Origin: a virus | DNA length: 31,468 nucleotides | Virus record (IMG/VR): IMGVR_UViG_3300046413_000165 | Span: 1-31,468 of that record | Reading direction: 5' to 3' (one strand) | Shown: positions 20,935-28,921 of the stretch, in pieces | How the letters are laid out: each line of letters starts with the position of its first letter | Numbering within the stretch: position 1 is the stretch's first letter | The notes under the pieces: generated by a model | Told to the model about the DNA's origin: nothing | Seen by the model: the letters and a program-made list of their open reading frames with translations, nothing else | Database searches by the model: none | Position numbers and translations under genes: made by a program

Positions 20935-21657
20935 CTACAAGCCAGGATGGATAATTGCTCCTTTGATTATGGATTCGCAGTGAGTGCTAAACGTCGTATT
21001 ATTGACCGTATATGTCAAAGTAAATGAGGTGGTATCCGAGTTTATAGGTATAAACGCAGTAGCGGCATCAGATATCCCATTATCGCCAGTGTCTACAGCT
21101 CTACATATAACCGTTGATGAGCCACCTGGAAGACTCGCTTGTATTAGATTTGTATTGGTTCTACAAGCTACCAGTCCCTGAACTATCAATCCAGTAATTT
21201 TAGTAGTAGCAAAATCAGAATCACCAGATGTAAAGTCAGCTATGTTATATACGGCTGTACTCCCGTTGGATGGATTTGTTTTTGTTAAATCCGTTGTTCC
21301 TCCCGTAAGTGACACAAACTTTGGTCGCATCGCAGTTACATAAGCCTTAATACTCTGCTGTGTAGCTAGCGAAGTCGCTGAGTCCGAGGACATATCATCC
21401 TCGTCAAGTACATCTGCCAGCTTTGCAAATGTAACATTGGCATTTTTGATCTTGGCTGTCTCTACTGCATCCGTAGCAAGTTGAGCCGTGTCTATGCCGC
21501 CTTGATTAACTACGATCTGACCCGCAGAGTTAACGTCAGTAGTTTGACTGTCGGTTGCATCCTGATTAAACGTAGCCAAATCAATCAAGTCGTTGATCTT
21601 GTCAGCCGTAAGCTGTTCTCCGTTGGCGAACGATGTTCCTTTATTTATAATAGACAT
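20935..21657 (-). CDS. Tail fibre protein, paralogue B, 240 residues
   Basis: The N-terminal half is typical of fibre shafts: GTSFANGEQLTADKINDLID, then short repeats ending in Thr/Ala/Lys, TFAKLADVLDEDDM and a helical TQQSIKAYV. The C-terminal half is beta-rich and low in charge, as in receptor-facing tips. The neighbouring gene at 21695 has a similar N-terminal plan but an unrelated C-terminal half, so the two are likely paralogues with exchanged tips. No SD; the ATG is preceded by A/T-rich AATTTAAATT. A role in adsorption is inferred from composition and position. Confidence 0.65.
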   Translation of the reverse strand: MSIINKGTSFANGEQLTADKINDLIDLATFNQDATDSQTTDVNSAGQIVVNQGGIDTAQLATDAVETAKIKNANVTFAKLADVLDEDDMSSDSATSLATQQSIKAYVTAMRPKFVSLTGGTTDLTKTNPSNGSTAVYNIADFTSGDSDFATTKITGLIVQGLVACRTNTNLIQASLPGGSSTVICRAVDTGDNGISDAATAFIPINSDTTSFTLTYTVNNTTFSTHCESIIKGAIIHPGL

Positions 21658-21694
21658 AATTTAAATTGTTAAAATGATTGCAGGAGTGAGTTCA

Positions 21695-22405
21695 TTAACG
21701 TAATTCTGACCAAAACCTAATACTTCCACCTGTTATTTTATAGTAATGATTGTTTGGAATAATAACCTGACAATGTGATTCGTCTGTGCCGCTTAATGAT
21801 TGGTCAACAGTAACCCAACTAGAATTGTCTGTTGATATTTGAAAAGAATGTGACCCCGTAAACATTGTTGCAGCCATTATAGGTTGACCTGTTGTATTTT
21901 GATAACTAACGCCTGCCGAGCGTGACACACCTTGCCAAGTTTGTCCTACACCTATTTGAGTTGCAGTCCCAGCATCAACATAAGCCTTGATACTTTTTTG
22001 TGTAGCACCACGAGTAGCTGAACCTCCAGCGGTATCGCTATTGTCAAGCATATCATCGTTGTCGAAAAGCACACCAGTATCTCCAGTGCCGCCTATGACG
22101 ACATCTACTTCTTCTACGTCTCCGTCGCCAGCTGTTTGACGACCAAGAACCTTGGCTGTGCTGATGTGCTGCATCTTAGCAAAGGTCACACCTGTTGTCT
22201 TGCTTGAGCTGGTAGCTAACTTATCAGTTGTTACACCGTTGTCCTTAATTTGCAGTTTACCAATGTTAGTCCCTGATGTAATCAGCTCAAGGCTTGTTTC
22301 GTCCACGGGGTCGTTAAACGTAGCTGCGTTTGCAATGTTGTTAAGAGTCGTTGATGTAACTGGATCGGTTGTACCGAAGGCGTTTCCTGTAGTAATAATT
22401 GCCAT
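21695..22405 (-). CDS. Tail fibre protein, paralogue A, 236 residues
   Basis: Fibre-like composition throughout. The shared N-terminal plan includes a LNNIANAATFNDPVDE segment, VTTDKLATSS, VTFAKMQHI, DDMLDNSDTAGGSAT and TQKSIKAYV. The C-terminal half is strand-rich with GSHSFQISTDNSSWVTV and ends in NHYYKITGGSIRFWSEL, a plausible sugar-binding sheet. Four bases from the nozzle-like gene. N-terminal similarity to 20935-21657 and C-terminal difference indicate duplication with tip replacement. Confidence 0.65.
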   Translation of the reverse strand: MAIITTGNAFGTTDPVTSTTLNNIANAATFNDPVDETSLELITSGTNIGKLQIKDNGVTTDKLATSSSKTTGVTFAKMQHISTAKVLGRQTAGDGDVEEVDVVIGGTGDTGVLFDNDDMLDNSDTAGGSATRGATQKSIKAYVDAGTATQIGVGQTWQGVSRSAGVSYQNTTGQPIMAATMFTGSHSFQISTDNSSWVTVDQSLSGTDESHCQVIIPNNHYYKITGGSIRFWSELR

Positions 22406-22408
22406 ATC

Positions 22409-25003
22409 TTATATTGCTGTATTTGTTGATCTAAATGCTTCAGCTCCGCCAACCTTGATTCCTCTGAATCTAGGTCGGCCAACTGTATTGTTAAGGGTGA
22501 CTTGCATCCCGTATGCTCGTTTGTTACCTATTCTACCACGGACGGAAACATCCTCGTCGGAGCCTAATGTAGTGCCTGAGTTTAATGCACTTAGACTGCC
22601 AAGGTCTACGGTGGTGTCAAGGTTCTCCAGCTCTGCGCTAATGCTCAAGTCAGAGGCTTCATCCGTAGACGACTGCACGTGCAACTCTAGGTTATTCCAG
22701 CGCTTGCGGTCCATACTGCCTAGGGTAAACTGCCTAGTAGTAACAGAAGCTGGTATATCATAAGGATCTTCGGCTTCGACCCCTGATACAGGAATCGTTG
22801 TAGCGAGTAAGTCCTTTGCCTGTATACGGGCATCAAGCCTATGCACGCCGCCTTGACTATTTATTGCGTAGACGGCACGGTCGGACTTCTTGCCCCCAAC
22901 GATTAAGTCAGAGATGTCCCAGTTCGGCGCATTGGTTGTGTCAATGCTCTCCCACTGCTTGTTAATAAAGTTAAAAATTAAGATAGCGTTATTAACCTGG
23001 CTGCCATCTAAAGGCACTGCCAGGTAGTATCTATTGTCGAAGTATACGCCTGCGCTCTTGTCCCATACGTCCCTGTTGATGCGTTGAATAATAGGGTTAA
23101 TCGGAGAACTCAGTGGCACTTCGTTGCCACGAAGGTTATATAGATCCTGGAAGTTAGCCCCGTAGACACCGTTGTCAGACAGGAACAACACGTTGTTCCC
23201 TACCTGTATAATACTCTTCCTCGCTACGCACCCTACCTCGTTTGTTATTAGCTGAGTAGCTGCGCTTTGTCCTGCTCCACTTACAAGGTGAATACTATTG
23301 CGGTTAAACACCAGTAGCTTGTCGTCAGAGAATGAATGCAGGCCGACATTGAAGTCCGCCGTCCCTGCGTTAAACCTGAACTGAGCATAGATCTGATCGT
23401 AGGTATCGGAGTCCAGGATGTCAGAGACAATAACTTCGTCTAGAATCTTCCTGTATGTAAAGCTATCCTCTGCGTCATTTACTGTGTATTTAAACGGCAT
23501 TACCAGCCTGCGCTGGTGATACGTTGCATACTCAGGAGCTGGCATATGCGAGAATCCAAGGCCCACTGAAATATGCTGCTGAAAAATAACACCCTGAGCA
23601 TTAGAAACATCCTGGTGCTGAACATAAAAAGACAGTGTAGCTGGGCTTTCCGTCCTTTCAGCAATGACATAATCTTCGCCTACTACCAGTGGAGAAGTTC
23701 CAATCGCTTCAATTTCAATGGTATCTCCAACTTGTGTTCCATTCATTGCATCTGCATCAGCAAAGGTAGCAGTTGCCTTCCCGTCGGTAATGTCTAATCT
23801 AGTGGGAGAAAGTTGTTTAGGCTGACTGTACTCTCCGCTTGCTACCAGCTTGAACCCTGGCGATATAGTAGAGCTATTGCCTACCACATAGTCAGCTGCA
23901 TCCTGATATACAACTGGTAAGTCATACGTAAAGGAAGTATCGCTTGGCACCGTCTTGACTGTCCAAGTGCCGTTTGGATCTTGGTCTAATACAGCGGGGT
24001 CTCCCTCTCCAGGGAACCCTGTAAGTCCCGCAATAGTAATTGCGTCACCTATAACTAGCCCGTGGTCAGCCGATGCATTAACTGTAACTACATTAGAAGC
24101 AGCTAGCGTACTTGCTGATGCAATACTAACGGGGCTAAAGAACTTGTCGTTCTCTAGTGCAGTCTGGCCGTCACGAAATATAAATATCTTATTAAATGCC
24201 TGCAGCATACTGCTGGCAGGCGGCACGTTTTCACCCGATGGGTAGCCCATCGTGATTGATACGCTAGTATCATTTAAGTCAGTGGCTACTGCACTTACAT
24301 TGGATGCTAATATAATAAACTGACTGTTGGTTTGGTTAGGATCACTGAAGGTTGTGCTTGAATAAACACCAGCAACGTTTCCTTGATCCAGGACCATATT
24401 GAAACCAATGACAGGGGACAACGTAATGGTAGTCAGTGCAGGTTCAGTGCCATTGTCGTCTAAATTAAATGGGAGCGTAAGGGCAAAGCCGCCATAAGCG
24501 GCTACATCGGCACCAACCAAGTCATACTCAATTGTTCTGGTAGTTCCGTTATCCGTTACTGCAGTAACCGTGTGAGATCCGTTGGGGTCTGGAGTCCCTG
24601 TTAAACCTTCTACGTATACCGTGTCTCCTACTGCAAATACGTGACCTGGCTTAAGCGGATCTACGACATCGTCATCAATACCAATAAGAACCTTATTGCT
24701 AGCTAAACTAGCGGATCTAATTGTAGTAGGCAGTAAGCCAACCACTGCAGGACTGACTTGAGTTTCTGAACTGGTAGGTAGTCTTAGGACGGCATCACCA
24801 GAAGCAAAGGGCGCCTTGATTACGCTGATGCCCTTTCTTACCTGCCACTCGCCATTTTTGCCAATGCGCCCGTTTGAACTGTTAGCCAGCATCCCAGAGG
24901 GTAGCTGGTCGGGGCGGCTGTAAGTATTGAACCCGACGAACCCTACGTCCATATCATCTCTTATGGGGTCGTCCGTCGGTCCGTATGAGCTATAGCGTGA
25001 CAA
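22409..25003 (-). CDS. Tail nozzle / tubular protein B-like virion protein, 864 residues, TTG start
   Basis: The N terminus GFVGFNTYSRPDQLPSG followed by an asparagine, G-EWQVRKG pattern matches the head-proximal region of tail tubular B (T7 gp12-like) and similar podovirus proteins. The C-terminal half has propeller-like segments such as YFDNRYYLAVP and ILIFNFINKQWESID. In between are Ig-like or lectin-like strands (AVGDTVYVEGLTGTPDPNGSH). Length fits (T7 gp12 is 794 residues). The frame begins with TTG at 25003, which is supported by AAGGA five bases upstream; the next in-frame ATG would remove the conserved N terminus. It likely forms the tail nozzle beneath the adaptor. Confidence 0.75.
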   Translation of the reverse strand: MSRYSSYGPTDDPIRDDMDVGFVGFNTYSRPDQLPSGMLANSSNGRIGKNGEWQVRKGISVIKAPFASGDAVLRLPTSSETQVSPAVVGLLPTTIRSASLASNKVLIGIDDDVVDPLKPGHVFAVGDTVYVEGLTGTPDPNGSHTVTAVTDNGTTRTIEYDLVGADVAAYGGFALTLPFNLDDNGTEPALTTITLSPVIGFNMVLDQGNVAGVYSSTTFSDPNQTNSQFIILASNVSAVATDLNDTSVSITMGYPSGENVPPASSMLQAFNKIFIFRDGQTALENDKFFSPVSIASASTLAASNVVTVNASADHGLVIGDAITIAGLTGFPGEGDPAVLDQDPNGTWTVKTVPSDTSFTYDLPVVYQDAADYVVGNSSTISPGFKLVASGEYSQPKQLSPTRLDITDGKATATFADADAMNGTQVGDTIEIEAIGTSPLVVGEDYVIAERTESPATLSFYVQHQDVSNAQGVIFQQHISVGLGFSHMPAPEYATYHQRRLVMPFKYTVNDAEDSFTYRKILDEVIVSDILDSDTYDQIYAQFRFNAGTADFNVGLHSFSDDKLLVFNRNSIHLVSGAGQSAATQLITNEVGCVARKSIIQVGNNVLFLSDNGVYGANFQDLYNLRGNEVPLSSPINPIIQRINRDVWDKSAGVYFDNRYYLAVPLDGSQVNNAILIFNFINKQWESIDTTNAPNWDISDLIVGGKKSDRAVYAINSQGGVHRLDARIQAKDLLATTIPVSGVEAEDPYDIPASVTTRQFTLGSMDRKRWNNLELHVQSSTDEASDLSISAELENLDTTVDLGSLSALNSGTTLGSDEDVSVRGRIGNKRAYGMQVTLNNTVGRPRFRGIKVGGAEAFRSTNTAI

Positions 25004-25022
25004 TGTGTTCCTTAGTTATTGG

Positions 25023-25268
25023 TTAGCAGTTCCAAGCCTTGCGGCTCCAGTAGTTAGCAGATAGTTTATTGCTCTTACCCTTTATACCTCCGCTACGAGC
25101 GCAGTAGCTTTTCTTCCTGGCGGGTTGGCTTTTCTTGATTGACATATTAGCATCGCCGAATCTTACGATCTTTTCTTTTCCGCCTTGGCAGGCTTTCACA
25201 ACGAACTTCTTCCCGCCCTGGACTTCACGGCGTGGCACGTTGCACTTCATCTTGGACTTGTCTGGCAT
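25023..25268 (-). CDS. Basic cysteine-containing mini-protein D, 81 residues
   Basis: Last of four overlapping small basic genes. Notable pieces are KKFVVKACQGGKEKIVRFGD, MSIKKSQPARKKSYCARSGG and a C-terminal YWSRKAWNC. I recall the RFGD...MxIKK...YCAR...YWSxKxW pattern from small proteins of other phages, always of unknown function. It has five cysteines and a strong positive charge. The ATG shares a base with the previous stop (TAATG). Basic virion or DNA-condensing protein is a guess from charge and late position. Confidence 0.65.
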   Translation of the reverse strand: MPDKSKMKCNVPRREVQGGKKFVVKACQGGKEKIVRFGDANMSIKKSQPARKKSYCARSGGIKGKSNKLSANYWSRKAWNC

Positions 25269-25513
25269 TATGCTTTAGTTCTTACTTTTGCTTTTGGTGT
25301 ATTTGATACTACGGTTTGTCCTCTGGCTCCTGCTTTTTTTTTCTTTCTAGCAGTGCTTGCTCTCTCCGATTTCGTAAGACTGAGAGCCTTTTTTTTAGGG
25401 AGGCAACGGTCAGGGTTTTTCTTATCCTTCGACGTTCCGCAAGGTCCTTTGATAGATCCATCAATTCCAATCCTTACCCAGTTCTGTTTTCTCCATTGCG
25501 CTAGTTGTGACAT
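25268..25513 (-). CDS. Lysine-rich mini-protein C, 81 residues
   Basis: Begins MSQLAQWRKQNWVRIGIDGS, then KGPCGTSKDKKNPDRCLPKK and a C-terminal LTKSERASTARKKKKAGARG. Two cysteines (CGTS and RCLP) could form a small metal or disulphide knuckle. The W-RI-DG-I-GPCG...RCLP pattern is one I associate with small phage proteins of unknown function. Overlaps both neighbours by one base (TAATG), so it is translated as part of a coupled set. Confidence 0.65.
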   Translation of the reverse strand: MSQLAQWRKQNWVRIGIDGSIKGPCGTSKDKKNPDRCLPKKKALSLTKSERASTARKKKKAGARGQTVVSNTPKAKVRTKA

Positions 25514-25683
25514 TACTTTCTTTTGCGTTTTGCACTTTTAGATTTCTTAGCGTAGTTAGGGTCCTTGCAGTACTTGGATGCAGCCATATTAGCATAAGCA
25601 GAAGGGTACGTATCAAACGTACGTCTAGCCCAGGCTTTACCTTCTGGGCATATCTTACCTGCACTCTTTGCTTTCTTAGGCAC
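25513..25683 (-). CDS. Lysine-rich mini-protein B, 56 residues, GTG start
   Basis: The frame starting at GTG 25683 reads MPKKAKSAGKICPEGKAWAR, then TFDTYPSAYANMAASKYCKD, with a basic tail ending KRKRK. The CPEGKAWARRTFDxYPSAYA...KYCKDPNY pattern is one I recall from several aquatic phages, with no assigned role. A longer open frame in another phase across this stretch has no such pattern and is rejected. The GTG shares its first base with the previous TAG, and its stop shares a base with the next ATG. Confidence 0.7.
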   Translation of the reverse strand: MPKKAKSAGKICPEGKAWARRTFDTYPSAYANMAASKYCKDPNYAKKSKSAKRKRK

Positions 25684-25781
25684 TAGTAAGAACGACGACC
25701 CTTGCCTTTACCTTTACCCATGCCGCCCATTTCGCCGCAAGAGCCTTTGCCTGATTTACCTACTGGTTTTCTTGGATTCAT
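25683..25781 (-). CDS. Gly/Lys-rich mini-protein A, 32 residues
   Basis: MNPRKPVGKSGKGSCGEMGG followed by a GMGKGKGKGRRSY-type tail. Very basic, glycine-rich, one cysteine. Too short for homology. It is supported as a gene by exact TAGTG overlap with mini-protein B and by sitting two bases from the preceding membrane-protein gene. It resembles a disordered nucleic-acid-binding tail. Confidence 0.5.
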   Translation of the reverse strand: MNPRKPVGKSGKGSCGEMGGMGKGKGKGRRSY

Positions 25782-25783
25782 AA

Positions 25784-25939
25784 TTATTTGTTTCTTTTGT
25801 TGTGAAAATCAAACAGAACTTTTACTTTCTCTGTTAGAGCTTCTAGGTTGTAGTGCATTCTAGCTAGAACGATAATGAGCGTAATAACGCCAATACCGAT
25901 AGGCCATAGGGATGCAATGATTTGTAAAACTTCATTCAT
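25784..25939 (-). CDS. Small membrane protein with cytoplasmic helix, 51 residues
   Basis: One hydrophobic helix (residues 7-27, IIASLWPIGIGVITLIIVLA) followed by an amphipathic, charged helix (YNLEALTEKVKVLFDFHNKR). This is the layout of several small phage lysis accessory or holin-like proteins. The start ATG overlaps the upstream membrane-protein stop as ATGA. A second ATG four bases in would be in another frame and is not used. Lysis role inferred from the cluster of three membrane proteins. Confidence 0.6.
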   Translation of the reverse strand: MNEVLQIIASLWPIGIGVITLIIVLARMHYNLEALTEKVKVLFDFHNKRNK

Positions 25940-26334
25940 TTAATTTGTGATGAACCAAAGTAGAAGCCTACGATGGCTAGGGCAGTCTGCCTAATTTCTG
26001 GTAAGATGACGAATCCTTGCACAGTGTCCCATTTAAGGCTCTTGAATAGCCCTAGAAAGCCGTTTGTCTCTCTACCTATGGTTACCCCTACTTCAGTCCA
26101 CGCAAAGACGAATGGGGCTATTACAATGGCAAAGACGGTGGATACAACGAGGAACCTACGAACCAATACACCACCGTCACGCTTTGCCGCAGCATCTGCT
26201 GAGGCATCTGCCGCTTGCTGGGACGTAATCATACGCTCAAACTGGCGAGCCTGGCTCTGCATCTGGGTGCCAATGAGTTTCATTACGAAGCCACTGATTC
26301 CTCCTCCGAGCATTGCTAGTAGTTCTGGTGTCAT
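25936..26334 (-). CDS. Membrane protein, holin-cluster candidate, 132 residues
   Basis: N-terminal ELLAMLGGGISGFVMKLIG, a helical QARQFERMITSQQAADASAD linker, a transmembrane segment (FLVVSTVFAIVIAPFVFAW), a loop with GFLGLFKSLKW, and a final hydrophobic stretch ending VGFYFGSSQ. I recall this pattern as a common small membrane protein in marine phages. Its function is unproven. ATG overlaps the upstream stop (TAATG) and its own stop overlaps the next ATG (ATGA), so the three membrane genes form a tightly coupled set suited to lysis timing. Confidence 0.65.
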   Translation of the reverse strand: MTPELLAMLGGGISGFVMKLIGTQMQSQARQFERMITSQQAADASADAAAKRDGGVLVRRFLVVSTVFAIVIAPFVFAWTEVGVTIGRETNGFLGLFKSLKWDTVQGFVILPEIRQTALAIVGFYFGSSQIK

Positions 26335-26498
26335 TATTTCTTTGTTAGTTCCTTGATTACCTTGATTGCGGATGCAGCCATATAGATGAAGGTCGATAGA
26401 CCTACGCAGAAACCAAGCAGTTCGTTGACGGGGGCTAGTTCAATGGTAGCTATAAAGCCTCCTGTTCCGATTGTTGATCTGTAAATAATATCTTGCAT
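26334..26498 (-). CDS. Small membrane protein, putative holin, 54 residues
   Basis: Two hydrophobic segments (about 8-20, STIGTGGFIATIE; about 27-47, LLGFCVGLSTFIYMAASAIKV) with a basic C terminus VIKELTKK, the plan of a small two-helix holin. It is the first gene of the membrane cluster in the direction of transcription and sits five bases after an upstream gene. A nearby ATG at 26503 is out of frame. No holin signature beyond topology can be claimed. Confidence 0.6.
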   Translation of the reverse strand: MQDIIYRSTIGTGGFIATIELAPVNELLGFCVGLSTFIYMAASAIKVIKELTKK

Positions 26499-26503
26499 AG
26501 CAT

Positions 26504-26746
26504 TTAGTCTCCGTCAGGGTCAGGTAGCGGTGTGTAGTGATTAACGGTTGATGCCTTCTCGGAATCATCGAGGTCATAATCTGTTACGTCTAATGCCCAG
26601 GTGTGGTCAGCAGTTTCATTGGGGTAAGTAAGCCAACGTGTGCCTATACCATTGTCCTCAATCCAGTAATCAAAGCCAATCTCCTTGCCTTCTTCATCAG
26701 CTCGTTCAATGGCGGCCTCCTTGCTTGCGTATATTAAGTAAAGCAT
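26504..26746 (-). CDS. Hypothetical acidic protein downstream of the lectin fibre, 80 residues
   Basis: Starts MLYLIYASKEAAIERADEEG and ends in an acidic proline-rich tail. A central DYWIEDNG...RWLTYP...HTWALDVTDYDL pattern resembles small phage proteins encoded next to fibre genes, which may help assembly or modify attachment. The ATG shares a base with the fibre gene's stop (TAATG). Fibre chaperone is a reasonable but unproven guess. Confidence 0.6.
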   Translation of the reverse strand: MLYLIYASKEAAIERADEEGKEIGFDYWIEDNGIGTRWLTYPNETADHTWALDVTDYDLDDSEKASTVNHYTPLPDPDGD

Positions 26747-28920
26747 TAGAATATTGAGTAATGGCTGTTAATGTTAGTTTCTACAGCTGCACGGTTTGAA
26801 GTCTGGTCAGCGTTGTAAATGACTATTTCTTGAATTTGCCCTAACCAAAAATTAAGGTCACCAGAATGATTTTTGCCTATCGTAACCCCAGACATTGGAT
26901 AGTCGCCAACGTCTCCAGATGCTCCTGATGCACCATCGATAAATAGCTCAGAGCTAGCACCGTTGAACAAGGCTGAGAATAACTTCTTATCATTCGTTGC
27001 TGTAACGCCAGTGCTTATAACATCGTCGGCAAAGAAACCAAATTGACCAGAACCATTGGTGCTAAGAAATAACATATTTCGTTTATGACCAACTGTCCCA
27101 TCATATAACTTTCTATTTGCGTCATCGTTAGTGTTCAACTTTGCTACAGTAAAAATAGTGTTTGCTTGCGTTAAATCTCCTTGTGTAAACGCAGTTTTTA
27201 ACAGGAAGTCAGCACCATCAAAATCAATATCGGGGTGTCCATTAGAGTCCGTGACCAAGGACCCAGCATTTACAATCTTAGGTTGGCTTCCAGCAGTTTC
27301 TTGAACGGCATCATTGCTGTTACCTGACTGGTCATACCAAGTCTCTACAAAGCCATCCACTTGGTCAAACCCTGGGTCTACACCAGATGGTAGGTCAATG
27401 CTGTAGGCTTCACCGATGTTAGCTTCAATGGCTGTGCGGTTGTCTGTTTGGTCAGTATCGTAGATAAGTGCTTCACGGATACGTCCATTAAATAAAGTGC
27501 CACTTGATACTCTTAATTTACCAATAAGAATTTTATTTAGTTCCCCTGATGTGAAGTCATCACCGTAGTCACTAGTGTTTTCAACTAAAGTTCCACCTAA
27601 CGCTCCTGACTTTGTTGAAGTTTGTCCCGTTGTCAGTCCAAAGCTTAACCTAGTTGCACCACTAACAGATGCGCTTGCTGTAACAGAAGTTGTATTTCTA
27701 GAGTTAACATTTGTTACTGAGTTGCCTTCAATTATTCCAAAATTCGTAGTGCCCGATGCACTTGAAGCTAGGGACACGCAACCTCCACCACCACTGTCGT
27801 GAACGGATGCTGTAATCATCGAAACAGTAGCACCCATTCCTGACACGGAATCAGCCTGTAAGAACTGCGACCCATCAAGGTCAATTCCATTATCAGCGAC
27901 TAAAGCACCAGCATTTACAATCTTAGGCTGGCTTCCAGCAGTTGCTTGAACTGCGTGGTTACCTGTTGCTGTATCTCCTGCTTGATTGGTTACACTTTGG
28001 TCATACCAAGTTTTAACGAAGCCAGTCTTACCTGTTACTTTTACTGAGTTAATTGTTATTGTACCGTCGCTAAAATCACCAAGAGTCTCAAGGGAGGAGA
28101 AGACAATGTGCGCTCCCCCGTTTGCATTACTATTAACAGTAAAGGACGCACCTACAGTTCCGTCTGCTATAGTTGAAGAACTAGCAAGTGCAGTATCCGT
28201 ACCAGCGGCTCTTATTTCAATGCTAGCACTACCTTGAATATTTGATACTGTTAAATTAATATCAACAACATCTCCTTCATTAGCAAGAATATGACTTGGT
28301 CTACTGCTATCAGATATTGTGTGACTTGTTCCGTAAGCAAAAAATGTTAATGTAGAAGTGCTTGCGGTACTTGATTGAGACCTTATAGTCCCTGATGGAG
28401 CTATAGTATTCCAAGTTGGTTGTGTATTCCACCCAGTAATTGGCTCTGTTACAAAGTTTACTAGAGTACCATCTGATACCTCATCGGCAGTAAAGGACTT
28501 CAGGGCATTATCAGAGCTACGACGAACCTGCACTACGAACTTACCATCAGTACGGGCTACGGTATCTCCAGTGGCCGCTAAGGTAGCCTGACGTGTTCCT
28601 AGGCTACGAAGCGAGTAAGCCGCCTTGGAAATAAGGAAGTCACCTGTGCGTCCATCAGCTTCTAGTGCTTGAATGTCCAGGGGTGCAATAACTTGTCGGT
28701 TAACCCAGCTAACCATTTCCCCCGAAGTAATCTCGGAGCCAGTAAAGTCACGCTCACCATTGTCACTTGCACGACGCACACGCACAACCTTGGGGTCACC
28801 ACCAGTAAGACTACGGAGGCTGTATGCTGCCGCAGCGTTAGGAGCAATCTGTAGGACGCTCTCGCCCACTGAGTTCAGCCGACGCTGGCGACCCAGGGCT
28901 GAATCAAGGCTAACGTGCAT
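26746..28920 (-). CDS. Large receptor-binding fibre protein with two lectin-like modules, 724 residues
   Basis: Residues 32-73 and 101-157 are two copies of a module: AYSLRSL..., V(R/Q)VRR(A/S)SDN, a DF/SF, and SG(E)MV/DGTLV. Two larger concanavalin-A/LamG-like modules begin near 300 and 523 with TWYDQS, ATGNHAVQAT or SNDAVQET, and GSQPKIVNAG, then an (I/D)DxDG strand. These occur in marine phage fibres and carbohydrate-binding proteins, so binding surface polysaccharide is likely. A Ser/Thr-rich strand region (about 170-300) separates them. No catalytic acid pair for a depolymerase is evident. It is in the late operon before the holin-like genes. Confidence 0.75.
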   Translation of the reverse strand: MHVSLDSALGRQRRLNSVGESVLQIAPNAAAAYSLRSLTGGDPKVVRVRRASDNGERDFTGSEITSGEMVSWVNRQVIAPLDIQALEADGRTGDFLISKAAYSLRSLGTRQATLAATGDTVARTDGKFVVQVRRSSDNALKSFTADEVSDGTLVNFVTEPITGWNTQPTWNTIAPSGTIRSQSSTASTSTLTFFAYGTSHTISDSSRPSHILANEGDVVDINLTVSNIQGSASIEIRAAGTDTALASSSTIADGTVGASFTVNSNANGGAHIVFSSLETLGDFSDGTITINSVKVTGKTGFVKTWYDQSVTNQAGDTATGNHAVQATAGSQPKIVNAGALVADNGIDLDGSQFLQADSVSGMGATVSMITASVHDSGGGGCVSLASSASGTTNFGIIEGNSVTNVNSRNTTSVTASASVSGATRLSFGLTTGQTSTKSGALGGTLVENTSDYGDDFTSGELNKILIGKLRVSSGTLFNGRIREALIYDTDQTDNRTAIEANIGEAYSIDLPSGVDPGFDQVDGFVETWYDQSGNSNDAVQETAGSQPKIVNAGSLVTDSNGHPDIDFDGADFLLKTAFTQGDLTQANTIFTVAKLNTNDDANRKLYDGTVGHKRNMLFLSTNGSGQFGFFADDVISTGVTATNDKKLFSALFNGASSELFIDGASGASGDVGDYPMSGVTIGKNHSGDLNFWLGQIQEIVIYNADQTSNRAAVETNINSHYSIF

Positions 28921-28921
28921 A

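Noticed and set aside
25461-25664. 67-codon minus-strand frame
   Set aside because: Wrong phase: the GTG-led frame at 25513-25683 in the same place has a conserved-looking pattern and exact overlaps with both neighbours.
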